From Sphagnum compactum (taxonomy: Eukaryota > Bryophyta > Sphagnopsida > Sphagnales), in the NCBI GenBank assembly GCA_965153455.1, contig OZ234503.1:8524157-8588156 (forward strand): DNA of 64,000 nucleotides, written 5' to 3'. Of this stretch, positions 20,970 through 32,230 are shown piece after piece (positions within the stretch are counted from its first letter, which is position 1; each line of letters opens with the position of its first letter). The notes beneath the pieces are model-generated. The model ran no database searches. It was given only the letters and a program-made list of their open reading frames with translations, and was not told the origin of the DNA. The translations under genes and the position numbers were made by a program.

Positions 20970-22268
20970 ATGGCTCCAGCTAGTGATCATGGTTTTTATA
21001 ACGGTGAAGGTAGAGGACTCGATCAGACTGGGAGTACTAAGTCCATTCGTCGAGTGCAGGAGCAGCAGGGTGGCGCATCAGTTGGTAATTTAGCAACGTT
21101 GTTGGCCATCGGTACAGCGGTGCCGCCGTTCGTGCATGAGCAAAGTAGCTACCCTGATTACTACTTCGATATCACTCAGTGTAATCATAAGACGGAGCTG
21201 AAGGCGAAATTTAAGAGGATCTGTGAGAAGTTGCAGATCGAGAAACGCTACATGGTGGTGCGGAGGGACCTTCTAGAGGAGGTACCTTCCTTGGTCTCCT
21301 ATATGGATCCGTCTCTGAATGATCGCCATCAAGTCGTGATGGAGTGGGTTCCTAAGCTTGCCAAAGAGGCGGCTCTGAACGCCATCAAGAAATGGGGTCG
21401 GTCGGTCTCGGACATCACCCACATCGTCATGGTTACTACAAGCGTGGTGAACATGCCTGGAGTCGATCTGATTGTTGCGAAGTCAGTAGGACTCTCACCC
21501 AAGGTACGACGCGTGATGCTATATCATACCGGTTGCTGGGGAGGAGCTGCTGCCTTGCGGGTGGCCAAGGACTTGGCCGAGAATAACAAGGGCGCTCGCG
21601 TCTTGGTAATCTGCAGCGATTGCACGGCGAGCTTCTTCAGAGCACCCAACGAGCACTACTTGGATGGCTTAGTGGGACAAGGACTGTTTGGCGATGGTGC
21701 AGCAGCAGTGATTGTGGGGGCAGAGCCCGTTCCCCAACTGGAACATGATCCAATGTTCGAGATTCAATGGTCCGGGGAAATGCTAGTTCCTGACACAGAA
21801 ACAGCGTTCGAGGGTCACTTGATGGAAGCTGGCATGTACTATCATCAGAGCCGAGAGTACACAAAACTGGTGTGCAAGAGCGTGGGAGAGATGGTGGATG
21901 ACGCCAGAGCACAACTAGTAGCTGCAGAAGAAAACAAGCAGCTGGTGGATTCATCATGCAACGGCCTATTCTGGGCTATTCATCCAGGATGTGCTGCATT
22001 CCTGAACCAGATTGAGAACCAGTTTTCACTCATGCCACAAAGGCTAGCAGCTAGCAGAGACATTCTACGGAACTATGGCAACATGCAGAGTTGTAGTGTG
22101 TTTTTCGTGTTGGATCAAATCCATCACAGATCACTCAAAGCAGGAGCAAACACCACTGGCGAGGGCAAACAATATGGCTTGCTTCTTGGCACTGGTCCTG
22201 GACTCACCATAGAATGCAGCTTGCTCAAGAGCTGCAGCATTCCTACATCATCAACTCATGCTGCATGA
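20970..22268 (+). CDS. Type III polyketide synthase, chalcone-synthase family, intact copy
   Basis: A single open frame of 432 codons. The start is the first ATG (MAPASDHG); upstream in-frame sequence has only a TTG. The family condenses a CoA starter with malonyl-CoA units in the cytosol, giving chalcones, stilbenes, bibenzyls, pyrones or alkylresorcinols. The triad is present: Cys189 in TGCWGGAAALR, His338 in FWAIHPG and Asn371 in YGNMQS. The equivalent of gatekeeper Phe215 is kept (Phe240 in GLFGDGAAA). Other cavity positions differ from chalcone synthase: Thr197 is Phe222, Phe265 is Tyr291, Ser338 is Gln373, and the GFGPG loop reads GTGPG. The protein is about 40 residues longer than usual at the N-terminus and lacks the family's conserved intron in the Cys60 codon (here RICEK, uninterrupted). 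Product specificity cannot be read from sequence; a non-chalcone product is likely. Confidence 0.95.
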   Translation: MAPASDHGFYNGEGRGLDQTGSTKSIRRVQEQQGGASVGNLATLLAIGTAVPPFVHEQSSYPDYYFDITQCNHKTELKAKFKRICEKLQIEKRYMVVRRDLLEEVPSLVSYMDPSLNDRHQVVMEWVPKLAKEAALNAIKKWGRSVSDITHIVMVTTSVVNMPGVDLIVAKSVGLSPKVRRVMLYHTGCWGGAAALRVAKDLAENNKGARVLVICSDCTASFFRAPNEHYLDGLVGQGLFGDGAAAVIVGAEPVPQLEHDPMFEIQWSGEMLVPDTETAFEGHLMEAGMYYHQSREYTKLVCKSVGEMVDDARAQLVAAEENKQLVDSSCNGLFWAIHPGCAAFLNQIENQFSLMPQRLAASRDILRNYGNMQSCSVFFVLDQIHHRSLKAGANTTGEGKQYGLLLGTGPGLTIECSLLKSCSIPTSSTHAA

Positions 22269-22442
22269 ACTCATGGATTGTGCGCTGGACAGTGGAAAAT
22301 GTATCAATTTGCTCATCCTTCACTGCAATTCCATAGTTTCAGAAATAGTTTTGAAATAATTTATTAAAATTAAGAATATTTAAAAATATAGTTTAGATTT
22401 TTCTTTTTCATGATTCAATTTGAAGCACCTTACTTACATTTC

Positions 22443-22448
22443 AATAAA
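22443..22448 (+). terminator. Possible polyadenylation signal AATAAA
   Basis: AATAAA lies 175 bp after the stop codon of the intact polyketide synthase, in AT-rich DNA that is identical in the other arm. A near-upstream signal at this distance is plausible, but AT-rich DNA often contains the motif by chance. Confidence 0.35.
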
Positions 22449-23326
22449 TTATAAAGTAGACCTCTCTTTTTTTGCAACAAATTGCATTCTTCTTTTCAGG
22501 CCATTAATTAGAAAAAAAAAAAACAAAAGTAATGGAGTAGATTAGAGATCTGCATGCCTTCTTGATCATCATGAATGGCAGTGAGTAGTGCAATGGCAAC
22601 TTGTCTAATTTGCATGGATTAAATTTCTCCCCAACAAATCTTACTGAAGTATCCCATCTACTACAGACAAAAGGATGAAGTTGGAAAGGGATGAGGAGCA
22701 CCTAACTGGGATATTGACAAAAGCTCCAAACTTGGAAAACTGGAAACATGGGTGCTACACATATATATGATCATCTTTTGCCCAATATACTGCAGTAAGA
22801 AAATAGTTAGCAATTGCAAAAAAGAAAAAGATTTCTTTTTTTTAAAAAAAATTGGGGAGGGGGGAAGGGGGTTGGAGGTAAACATACTAGTAGAGAATTG
22901 AGGCATGTGGTTACGAGGTATTGTGTTATGGTGAATGTGGTGATAGTTCAATGGGAGTGGTTGGAAGCGGCAAAGGATATTAGGTGCCCTAGGTTTAGGG
23001 TTTAGGTGTATGGACCTCCAGCGCAACTTCTTCAAGCTGAAAATCACCTCTTCAAGATTGTTCCTATTCAACCTAACTAGTAAGGATATCACACAAACAA
23101 AATCTGGCAAGCACACACCAAAGCTTGCCTTCTCAACCTTCTCCTCTCTTGTTTACTTTACAAAATACATTCAAGGCATGAATTCTCCACCCAACTGCGA
23201 ATGAATGTGGAGGGTCTATCCTCTTGCTACCTATTTCATCAAACTTTCAAAAGCTTCTTTTCTTTTTCTAAAAAATCAAAACATTGATCCCCTTTCCTTT
23301 CATTCTTGATTCTTAACCCTCCTCAC

Positions 23327-24600
23327 ATTCTCCCCCATGTCTCATTAGTATAATATTAACAACGTTTTAATTATATACAAAATTTATAACTTACACTTCC
23401 TAGGTCTCATCATCACGCATTGTTCATTTGCATTTCCATAACATTCTTTAACCTATTCCTTGTCATTTTTCGAAGGATCATTACATTGCCCACCTTTCAA
23501 GAATAGAATATTGTCCTAAATACCATTAAAGTTAGGAAAATTTTCAAGGAGTTTTTCTTCCTTTTCTCAAATGGCATCATTCAAAAAATATCTTTTTCAG
23601 TTCATTAGATATTCTGTAAAAGAATGTGATTGTTTTGCTTTTATTTGCATCTTCAAACTTTGTTTTAATTTCGCTTAAATCTCTCATTCTAGTATAACTT
23701 GTGATAGGTCTTGGAGAAGTTTCACACAAATCTTCTTTAAAAACTCACTTGGAACATTCATCCATTCGACAATCCCAATTCATAACTCATCGTCTCAAAT
23801 TTTTTGAAGATTTGGAACAGCCCACAATATTTCAAGGAAAGCTTATAGCATTTTCCCAATCTTAATTGATTTTTCCTAGGAGTCACTTTGAGGAACACCC
23901 TATACCCCACATCAAATTCTCTAACAAACCTTGCCTGATCGACATAGGTTTTAGCTCTAGCTTGGGCCATTAACATATAGTCTTTAATGTTTTTTAATTA
24001 CATTTTGTTGAACATTGGATCAAGTATTTCTACTTGAGTAATAGAAACATTCCAAGAAGTTGGTGTTAAACATTCCATATACAACCTTAAACAGGCTCAC
24101 ACCAATCAAAACATGGACATTTTTAATATAAACAAATTTCACCAAGTGGAAATACTTTTCCCAAGAGCTTTGCCTAGAACTTACATAATCATCAACATAT
24201 CTTTTAAGGTTCGATTAATTATCTCAAGACTCAGTTTGGCCATCAAATTCAAGGTGGTAGGACATAATTTTGTGCTAAAACATAGTTTTGTGCCTAGTGC
24301 TTTAAATAACATTGTCCAAAAACCACTAAGAAACTTTCCATCCAAGTGTTAAATATAGTTTCTCTAAACAACGCATGAAGTCTATATATTTCTTTTATAA
24401 ACAATTGGGTTGTTTCTTTAATTGTGGCCATTTTTTTTAGGGAACAAAATGGGCTTGTTTCAACAAGTGATCTACCACCACAAATATGGCATCACATGAC
24501 CTTTCCTTGTCCTAGGTAGGTCCACAATAAAATCCATTTGCTAAGTGGTAAATTTGTAAATGGGATATTTTTAGTTTGCTTTTTAAAACTTAGTTTCTAT
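23327..24600 (-). mobile_element. Degenerate Ty3/gypsy 3' end, right copy, running beyond the arm
   Basis: Minus-strand reading gives integrase core motifs beyond the arm edge at about 24560-24430 (MDFIVDLPRTRKGHDA, FVVVDHLLKQAHF). Inside the arm it continues with FWTMLFKALGTKLCFST (about 24335-24250) and the C-terminal stretch 23976-23758 (RAKTYVDQARFV, VFLKVTPRK, YELGLSN). A polypurine tract GGGGGAGAA (plus positions 23328-23336) and LTR-like TGTGAGG follow at 23327. Frame shifts and stops abound. The reading is continuous across the arm edge at 24355, so this copy keeps the original neighbourhood. The DNA between 22500 and 23326 would be LTR. Confidence 0.7.
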
Positions 24601-27600
24601 TACTTTTGAGGATATAAATATCATTATAGTTTTGAGGTGTGGCCATAATAGAAAGTAGAAAATCTATATTTTAAAACTTTTTTACCACATACTTTAAAAA
24701 GTCCTTCAATACATAAAATAGAGTTTGAACCTACTTGCATTTAAGCAAATAAACAAAAAACTAATTGAAACAATTTGAAAGTTGAAAATTAATGCACAAC
24801 AATGAATAACTATGTTTATATTTTTTTTAATAAATTTTTTCAATTGAAACCAAAATTTTCATGGGTTCTATTGTTATTTTATGTGTATTTTCATCCATCC
24901 TTGATAAGGTAAAAAGTATGTACAATTTATCATGCTTACACCCTTATGTATATAAAACTTTTCATCATTAGCTTGTCCATTATGTAAATCATGAAGAAAG
25001 TTTCTATTTAATTCATGTCAATGACATTGCAAGGCTTCTGAAATTCTAGGACTCAAATAATCTTGTAAATATAACATGGAGTTTTTTTTAATTATAGTTG
25101 ACGTTTCCAAAAAAAATAGTAGATATGTTATTGCATTAAATAAACAATCATTTACACCATAAAGGAAATTGATAATACATTGCAAATTCATTTTTGATAA
25201 TTCGATATGGATTTAAAAACTTTATGAAGCTTTTTTAAAATATTATTATTAATTTAAAAGAAAATATATATTTGAATTCACAAAAAGTATTTTGACAACA
25301 AATGGTAGTTTATAAAAATATATTTGTTGATTTTCATAATATATTTTTATTAATTGGATTATGGTTTTTAGGACTAGTTTTACTTAGTAGGATTTTTTTT
25401 ACGCTTTAAGGTTTAACCTTTACTTTAAATGCTAAAAATTTAGATAAATTTGAATAGTTTTAGGTTTCAAAATTTTTTTTACAATTTTAAAGTATGCCTA
25501 AGGTTTATTTTTAATAATTTCGTTATAATTTAAGATTCAAACATATGTTTAGGATTTTCAAGGTTTTTTCAAATTGGAATTTTAAACATTTAGGCTTTAG
25601 GTTGTATGGTATTATTAATACATTTTAGAGTTTCAAGTCTTACATTAAATTCATTTTAAGGTTTTGTCAAATTAGGACCCGCTTTTGTGGTTGTGGTTTG
25701 TTTAGATTTTCCTATAAAATTGTTCAAACAACTAAATAAAACACAATTAAAACAATTCAATGAGCATATAATATCTATACAAAATATTAATTACTTAGTG
25801 TTCTTTTCCACCTTTCTATTTGACTATGTAGTTAATGCATGAGGTTTTTTTTTTGTTGCCACCATGCATTTGCAAACATAACAATAGTAACTAGAGTCAT
25901 GGTTGGTTAAGGAAGTAAGATGGCAACAAGTCCATACATTCTCAAAATAAGAAATTTTGATCAAAATATGTAGCTTTCCAATAACTTACAATAACATAAC
26001 ATAACACAATTTTCATCATACAAGAACTGACATACATCAAAACAAACTTCAATCAAATTATCCAACGAAATTATCAATTTTTATAACAACAATTTTTATT
26101 ACGCATATTTTACCTTCTTTGGACATCACAAAAAAAACCCAATGACAATTAAACTCACAAAGTTAAAACTAGAAAAGTTGCAAACAAATGTATTATTCAC
26201 ACTAGAAGAAAACCCCATTTTTGAACTAGAAAACTCTTGACTAGATGTCGTTTCCAACTAGATTCCAACTACAAATTGTTTAATTTTAAATCAAAAAACC
26301 AAAAATTTTAAATAAGTTGAGCTACCAACAAAATTGGTCAATAATTGAAGATGGTCTTCAACCAGGGCAACCACCTTTGGCAACAATTTACATTGACAAC
26401 TTTCCTACTTGATTTTCAGTTGAAATATCAACTAAAATTATGACATCATCAAGCATCATTCTACCCTTGGGTGATGTTGGATCATCGCAGGTTGGGCCTT
26501 TGACTATTTTGGTAATTTAGTCTTTGGCCAAATGATAGTTTACATCGGTGGATGGATGAAATGCCAAATATGTTTGTACGTTTGGGCATTTCCTTACTTT
26601 ATTATCATTATCTCATAATTTCACAATGGGGTGATTTGTTTTTCTAGAGTAGTTTATAATTCATTCAAAGTTGGAAATTTAAAGAACATCACAACAATCT
26701 TACCAAAAGATTTTAGGGGAAAGTTTTTAATTAGCACCCTAATGCCAAATATGAAAAGGTACTACAACATTTCAAAACCCTCAAAAGACTATAAAACCTA
26801 AGTTAGATAACATACCTAGTTCAAGTTAATACATTATATATATATATGTTATTATATCTCACCTAATTAATATAACATAGGTATATATTACTATTAAATA
26901 TAAATCATAAGTTATTATCAATATTATTTATATTAGCATTAATGTACATTAATCTTATAGATGATTATATGTATTATATATTGAGTATTAATGTAATATA
27001 AATATTTATTTATAAATATCATTTTGTATTATACTATATTATACTACCATCAATTATATAATTATAAATAACAAATTAAGTTATAGTAAAATATTTAATA
27101 ATATTTCATCTAGTATTTTTTTATTTATCTAATTATTCATTTATTTATTTTTAATTATTACTATTATATCTAAATATAAAATAAAATAAATATTTAATCA
27201 ATAATAGTAATATTATTAATCGTTATTAAACCAAAAACTTATATATTCAAAGTAATAATATTCCATATGATTATTATCATGTATTAGTATAATTTAATTA
27301 TCAATTTTATAATATTTGAAATTATTAATTAATATCCAACAAAATAAAATATAACAATTTTTTTTATTGTTAGTTTTTAATTTATATTAGTATCAATATT
27401 AGTTTTATTATTATTATAGATATTTGATAATATTAATTTTTTATTTCTTAGATATTTTATGTTTAATACTTAATAATACTAGTAGGTGGATTGGATTAAT
27501 ATAGCATAGCTAATAGGTAGGGTAAACACACCTATCACTAAACATCTACATACCTTTGAAGTTTTTTGTCCTTTTGGAAAGATTTTCGTGACCATGGATG

Positions 27601-30600
27601 AGCCAAATGAAGATTTACAATATTTCTTAAAACTCCAAAAAAAAAAACAACCAAAAAAATAAGGAAACTCAATTAAACAAACATAGAAATATATAACTTG
27701 ACGGATTACTCTTACAATGCTCAAGTCAACAAGACACAAAGATTAACAACAGAGACCTAAAGTCCATGCCTATACCTAATATCAAAGGTAATGGATCCTA
27801 AAGTGTCTATAGTAACTTTTGTCACACAAGATAATTATCTAACAACAAGGTTTTCTATTACACTTCCTAACTTTATTGTGCATTATTGATTTGCACATCA
27901 AATTATGTTTGTTGGAGATTTAGCCAAAGATCAAGACCCTTAATGTCCATTCCATCCATTTGAGTTGTTAAAATCCCACCCACATGTATGTAATGCATTT
28001 CTATGTTTGGAACATTCTAGGACACCCATACACCAACCCCCTTTCATCTACGTTGTCATTCTATAGTGTTTGGTTACAATGTCAGGTTCAAGCAATAGGT
28101 TCATATAAAACCATTATGACAATGGGTAGAATGTTACATAAAACAAAAGGCGTATAAACAATTTTCAAGGTAACACAAACCCAACTTTTATTCACATTTC
28201 TACTTCCTCTCTAGGATACCTGTAAAGGGGTGAAATTGTAGCTCTAAATCATTATCGTCCTCCAAGAAGTAAGACCAAAGGAACAGGGTCAACACCTTAT
28301 TGCTCAAAAAAAAAACTACCCTCACTTGCTTACTTTATTACAACCACTCAAGTAATAAGTAAGAAATCACACAAAAAACAAAAGAAGAAAATAGGATCTG
28401 TTGTTTAAGAATAGACCTATTGTCCTATTGATAGGCTATTCCAGATGTGTTAGAGGTAGAAAATATAGAAAAGTGTTATATAATAAAACATCAGAAATGA
28501 GCATAACTAAATAGTAGCTACTTTTTAAGGCTTTGCGGTACCTTCAATGCCCTTGGATGTTGCCCTAGTGGGTTTGCAGGCCTCCTGTAGTTACTATCCC
28601 ACCTTTATAGCACCTATAGACCCTTTGGTAACCCTTTTTATTATCTACAAATACATTTCCTCATTACTCTCTCCTCCTTAATGTTATAACACACCCTTCT
28701 CCATGAGAGTCCTCCATTCCAACAACCCACTACAAAAGTCTTGAAATCCATAGAAATCTTCCAAAACCTCTTTTAATCTCCTCCACAAAACCACGCAAGG
28801 CCCACATTGACCCCATGAAAATAAGGCCCTTATTTTAATCTTTTTTTAAAAATCTCCTAGATGATTGGGTAGATTATCCTCAACCACTCACCAACATGAA
28901 CTACTTAATCCCATTAGCTATACACCTTTGGTAAAGGACAGTATGTCTACCACTAATAACTATTAGTTGTTAAGATGTTTATGGTATTAATTAGTCTAAA
29001 GATTTCTACCCCTTAACAATACCTCTGATGAATTTCTCATGTTCGGCACCCCACTCAATTTTCCAAGTCAAATTGATTACATCCTTTGGATACAACCCAA
29101 ATTAATGTAGGACTATAAGATTCCAGTATGCACTTTCCCTTATAGCTCGAACCACCTTGACATTCTATCATCATGTCTCGAAACCAATCCTTCATACAAA
29201 ACCACAATTACATACACCATTCTTGATTTAATAACTATTGGCATAGTGGAAAAAATTCAATAACTACCAAAATAAACAATATATAACAAGTTTTTTACAA
29301 ATCTCTATTATAATCTTGGTAGATGTACTTAGCTACTGATTTCATCTCGCACCCGCCTTATATTCCCCATTACTATGTCCAAATTCCGTGACTCCACCAA
29401 TGCTACTCCAATTTCCTCTGTCGATATATCATAAGCTTTACATTATACACAAATAACAAATTATACTACAATCCTTCATGTGCCCTCTTGAAGTCAATAC
29501 AACAATGGCCAAAACGAAAAATAGTGTTGAACTCCTCAAAATCCTCCTTATGAATAAGACTTTAAATCATGTGTGTTGGTATAAATTTGAAAATTGCAAA
29601 GGTAGGGTCAATGTACTCAATCAATGGTTGTCATTGGGCCAACCTTCAAGACAAACATCCAATCTCCCCTCTCAAATTTGTTACGGACCATGACCCCGAA
29701 ATTTGTTTAACCCTCGCATGTGTGACAATTTTCAAACAAAGAGAAAAGCTATTCACAAAGGTAATGTCAATAATTAAAATAATTGTCAAAAACCCATGGC
29801 TATTAGTGAGGTCGCAATGGATATATTTATATGCATTGTTGACCACATTGTAGAAACCATATTAGTTGAAAATCCAACCCTCAAATGAAACACCCAACAT
29901 CCTTTGTTGGACATTTAAAATTGACACAATGTGTGGAGGTGGAAACCTCTTTTTACTTGAATTAATAACAAAATTCTTGTTAGGACTAAAGACCAACTCC
30001 ATTATCACACCCAAAAAAAGAAAATCCAATATAAACAATAGAAGGAAAAATATGGAAAATGTACACAAATCCAATAAAAACAGTACTTGGTTTACAAACA
30101 ATGACGATTTGTTTTTTATAAATTGGGTAAGACAACAACTTGTTGCGATGTTCATCAAAAGATTATGGTGCATACAAAGAGACCTCCAAATTTCAATAGT
30201 CAAAATACAAGTAATATACTTTCATGATTCAACTGCACACAAAGAAACTTCAAAATTCACCAGTGAACCTATTTAGTATAGTTCCATCGTAATGCATTGT
30301 TGTACATAGTAACACCTCAAACATTCACACTTAAATTAGAATCTCTTCCAAGAAATAATGTTTAAAAAAAACTTGGAAACACAATACAAAATGTTAAGCA
30401 AAAGACAAAATTAAGTAAAATTCAAACCTTACATACTAGCTAACTAGGTCACAATAGGAACACACAAAGTCTATATTAAGGTTTATAATACCAAATAACA
30501 TATAGTTCTAATTATCTTTTAATATTACGATTGATACATGCAAAAAAAAAACTGGAGTGAAAGTTGAAACACATTAAGGGAAAGACCCCATAAATTAATG

Positions 30601-30840
30601 CATAGCAACAACATAATAACTTGACACAACCATGTAAACCACACACTTATAAGCATTGCACAGAACCCTAGGTAAATTGAAGTGGTCAAGTCCTTGGCTA
30701 GGGGTGGCCTTTTTTGCATTTTGTGGAAATTTTTGAACACTTTAAACCTTGACCTTTCAAGACTTTAATAATTAATGTTTGGAAAGTCTTTGGATTTTTT
30801 TGGGTACCTTAGATTTCAACAATGTAAGACAGCCAACAAC
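24601..30840. other. AT-rich intergenic DNA, no gene supported
   Basis: Long AT-rich tract, especially 26830-27480. The larger open frames (27479-27739 minus, 29569-29853 plus, 29866-30276 plus) match no family I know, overlap frames on the other strand and have biased composition. Probably decayed repeat DNA. Confidence 0.5.
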
Positions 30841-31248
30841 CAAAAGGATAGATGTTCAAGGGACAAGCTGACTAAAACACATTATTTCACACACCATCTA
30901 GTAGTGATATTCGCAAACCTTTGAGCGATCCACCTTCAACCATGCATAAGCGAAAGGGGTTGTAAAAACGCTTGGCATTTAGAACATTTCATTAACGTTA
31001 TTTCGAAAGTGTCAAAGGTTTGAAAACAATGACCCTAAATGAATTACCACACAACGATTCTAGGAAATTATCATGAGTTTTTTCAAAAAGCACACAATGG
31101 CATACTTCAACAATGATTTTGTGAGTAAAAAAAGGATTAGCCAAAAAATAATAATAATAAGTTATGGAAAATAAGTTTTTGGCAACTTATATGATTCCCC
31201 GTAATATAATGAACTTCAAAATTTTGAGGACTTTTCGAAATGGTTTGA

Positions 31249-32230
31249 ATGCAAGATTTCAAATGTAGCTACAAACTTATGGCAATGGTGTATAGTCTTT
31301 TATCCACAAAAGGAGAAGACACATTGGACCACGGAAGTGGCAAACTTGTGGGACAAAATTTCATGGTGGGCCAAATTCACAAAGAATTTCTCGAAAAAAA
31401 GGCAAAACTAACACCATGGATGGAAAAAAGTGCTTGAAACCTTTTCATCCAGATTGGAAGCCGTGACATCTTATGGATTCCAAGCATGGCAAATGTGTTC
31501 CCATTATTGAATGGAAACAATCAAGGTGGTTATGGTGTGGTGTGTAAGGTGCAAATTGAAAGGTTCAATTGCACCCCAAACACCATTGAGTTAGTGGGGA
31601 AGACACTGAAGATGAATAATGAGCCAAAAACACGTAAGCAACATTTAATGGAAGCTTTGGCCTGCCCATGTGAATATTCAAGTGTCATCAAATTCTTCAC
31701 CATCCACTTAGAAACCATGGAAGCTTACACATTATGATGGAACAATGGAACTCTTTGAGAAATATTGGATTACAACACAAAATATTTCCCCATTATGAAT
31801 AATTGAACCTAATTGCAACAAAGGGTGTCGAATATGAAAAGGTAAACATGATTTATTGCCTTTAGGTGAAATCACTTTGATGTGAAATTGGCATGGGCAT
31901 TCATAAACATTATGAAATTTTGCACAACTTGTCCCAAGACAACATTATGTTGCATCTTTCGTTAAACAAATCAAATGTTGTGTACATTAGTATTTGCAAT
32001 CAAGGTGAAGCTAAAAGCTTGTAACAGGTGACACCATCATTGTATGGGTTTGCCAAGGAGTAAAATGCCACCAACGCAAGGAAAATGCATTGGTGGGTGG
32101 CACTAACATATTTGGTATTGAACATTCATTCAAAAGTCTTCACGTGCATTTGTTATTAAAGAGTTTTTTTTGTTTAAGAGATTGTCCATACTCTTAGCTA
32201 CATGTGATGATCCCCTTGCTTGATGGCACA
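31249..32230 (+). pseudogene. Protein-kinase-like pseudogene
   Basis: The frame 31249-31437 gives an N-terminal region (KLTPWMEK). From 31530, in shifting frames, come kinase-like pieces in order: GGYGVVCKVQIERF (glycine-loop-like, GxGxxxxxV), ELVGKTLKMNNEPKTRKQHLMEALAC (lysine in GKT), EYSSVIKFFTIH and TMEAYTLWWNNGTL (hinge). Then ILHNLSQDNIMLH (HRD/catalytic loop with HN in place of HRD), ICNQGEAKSL (DFG position) and SLYGFAKE follow. Stops and at least two frame shifts separate the pieces, and catalytic HRD and DFG are not intact. It ends near 32230. Its ancestor may already have been an atypical kinase. There is no intact relative in the window. Confidence 0.6.

Larger units (their letters stand above)
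18168..24355. repeat. Right arm of the inverted duplication
   Basis: Reverse complement of 1722-8209. Relative to the left arm it lacks about 347 bp near 19650 and has 36 extra bp at 20215-20250. The intact gene copy is here. At its outer end the gypsy integrase frame continues past the arm edge, whereas in the left arm the homology stops inside the integrase. Confidence 0.95.

Noticed and set aside
1722-24355. Assembly artefact producing a mirrored copy
   Set aside because: Copy-specific indels (36 bp, 347 bp, 1 bp) and scattered substitutions show two independent sequences with different outer flanks.
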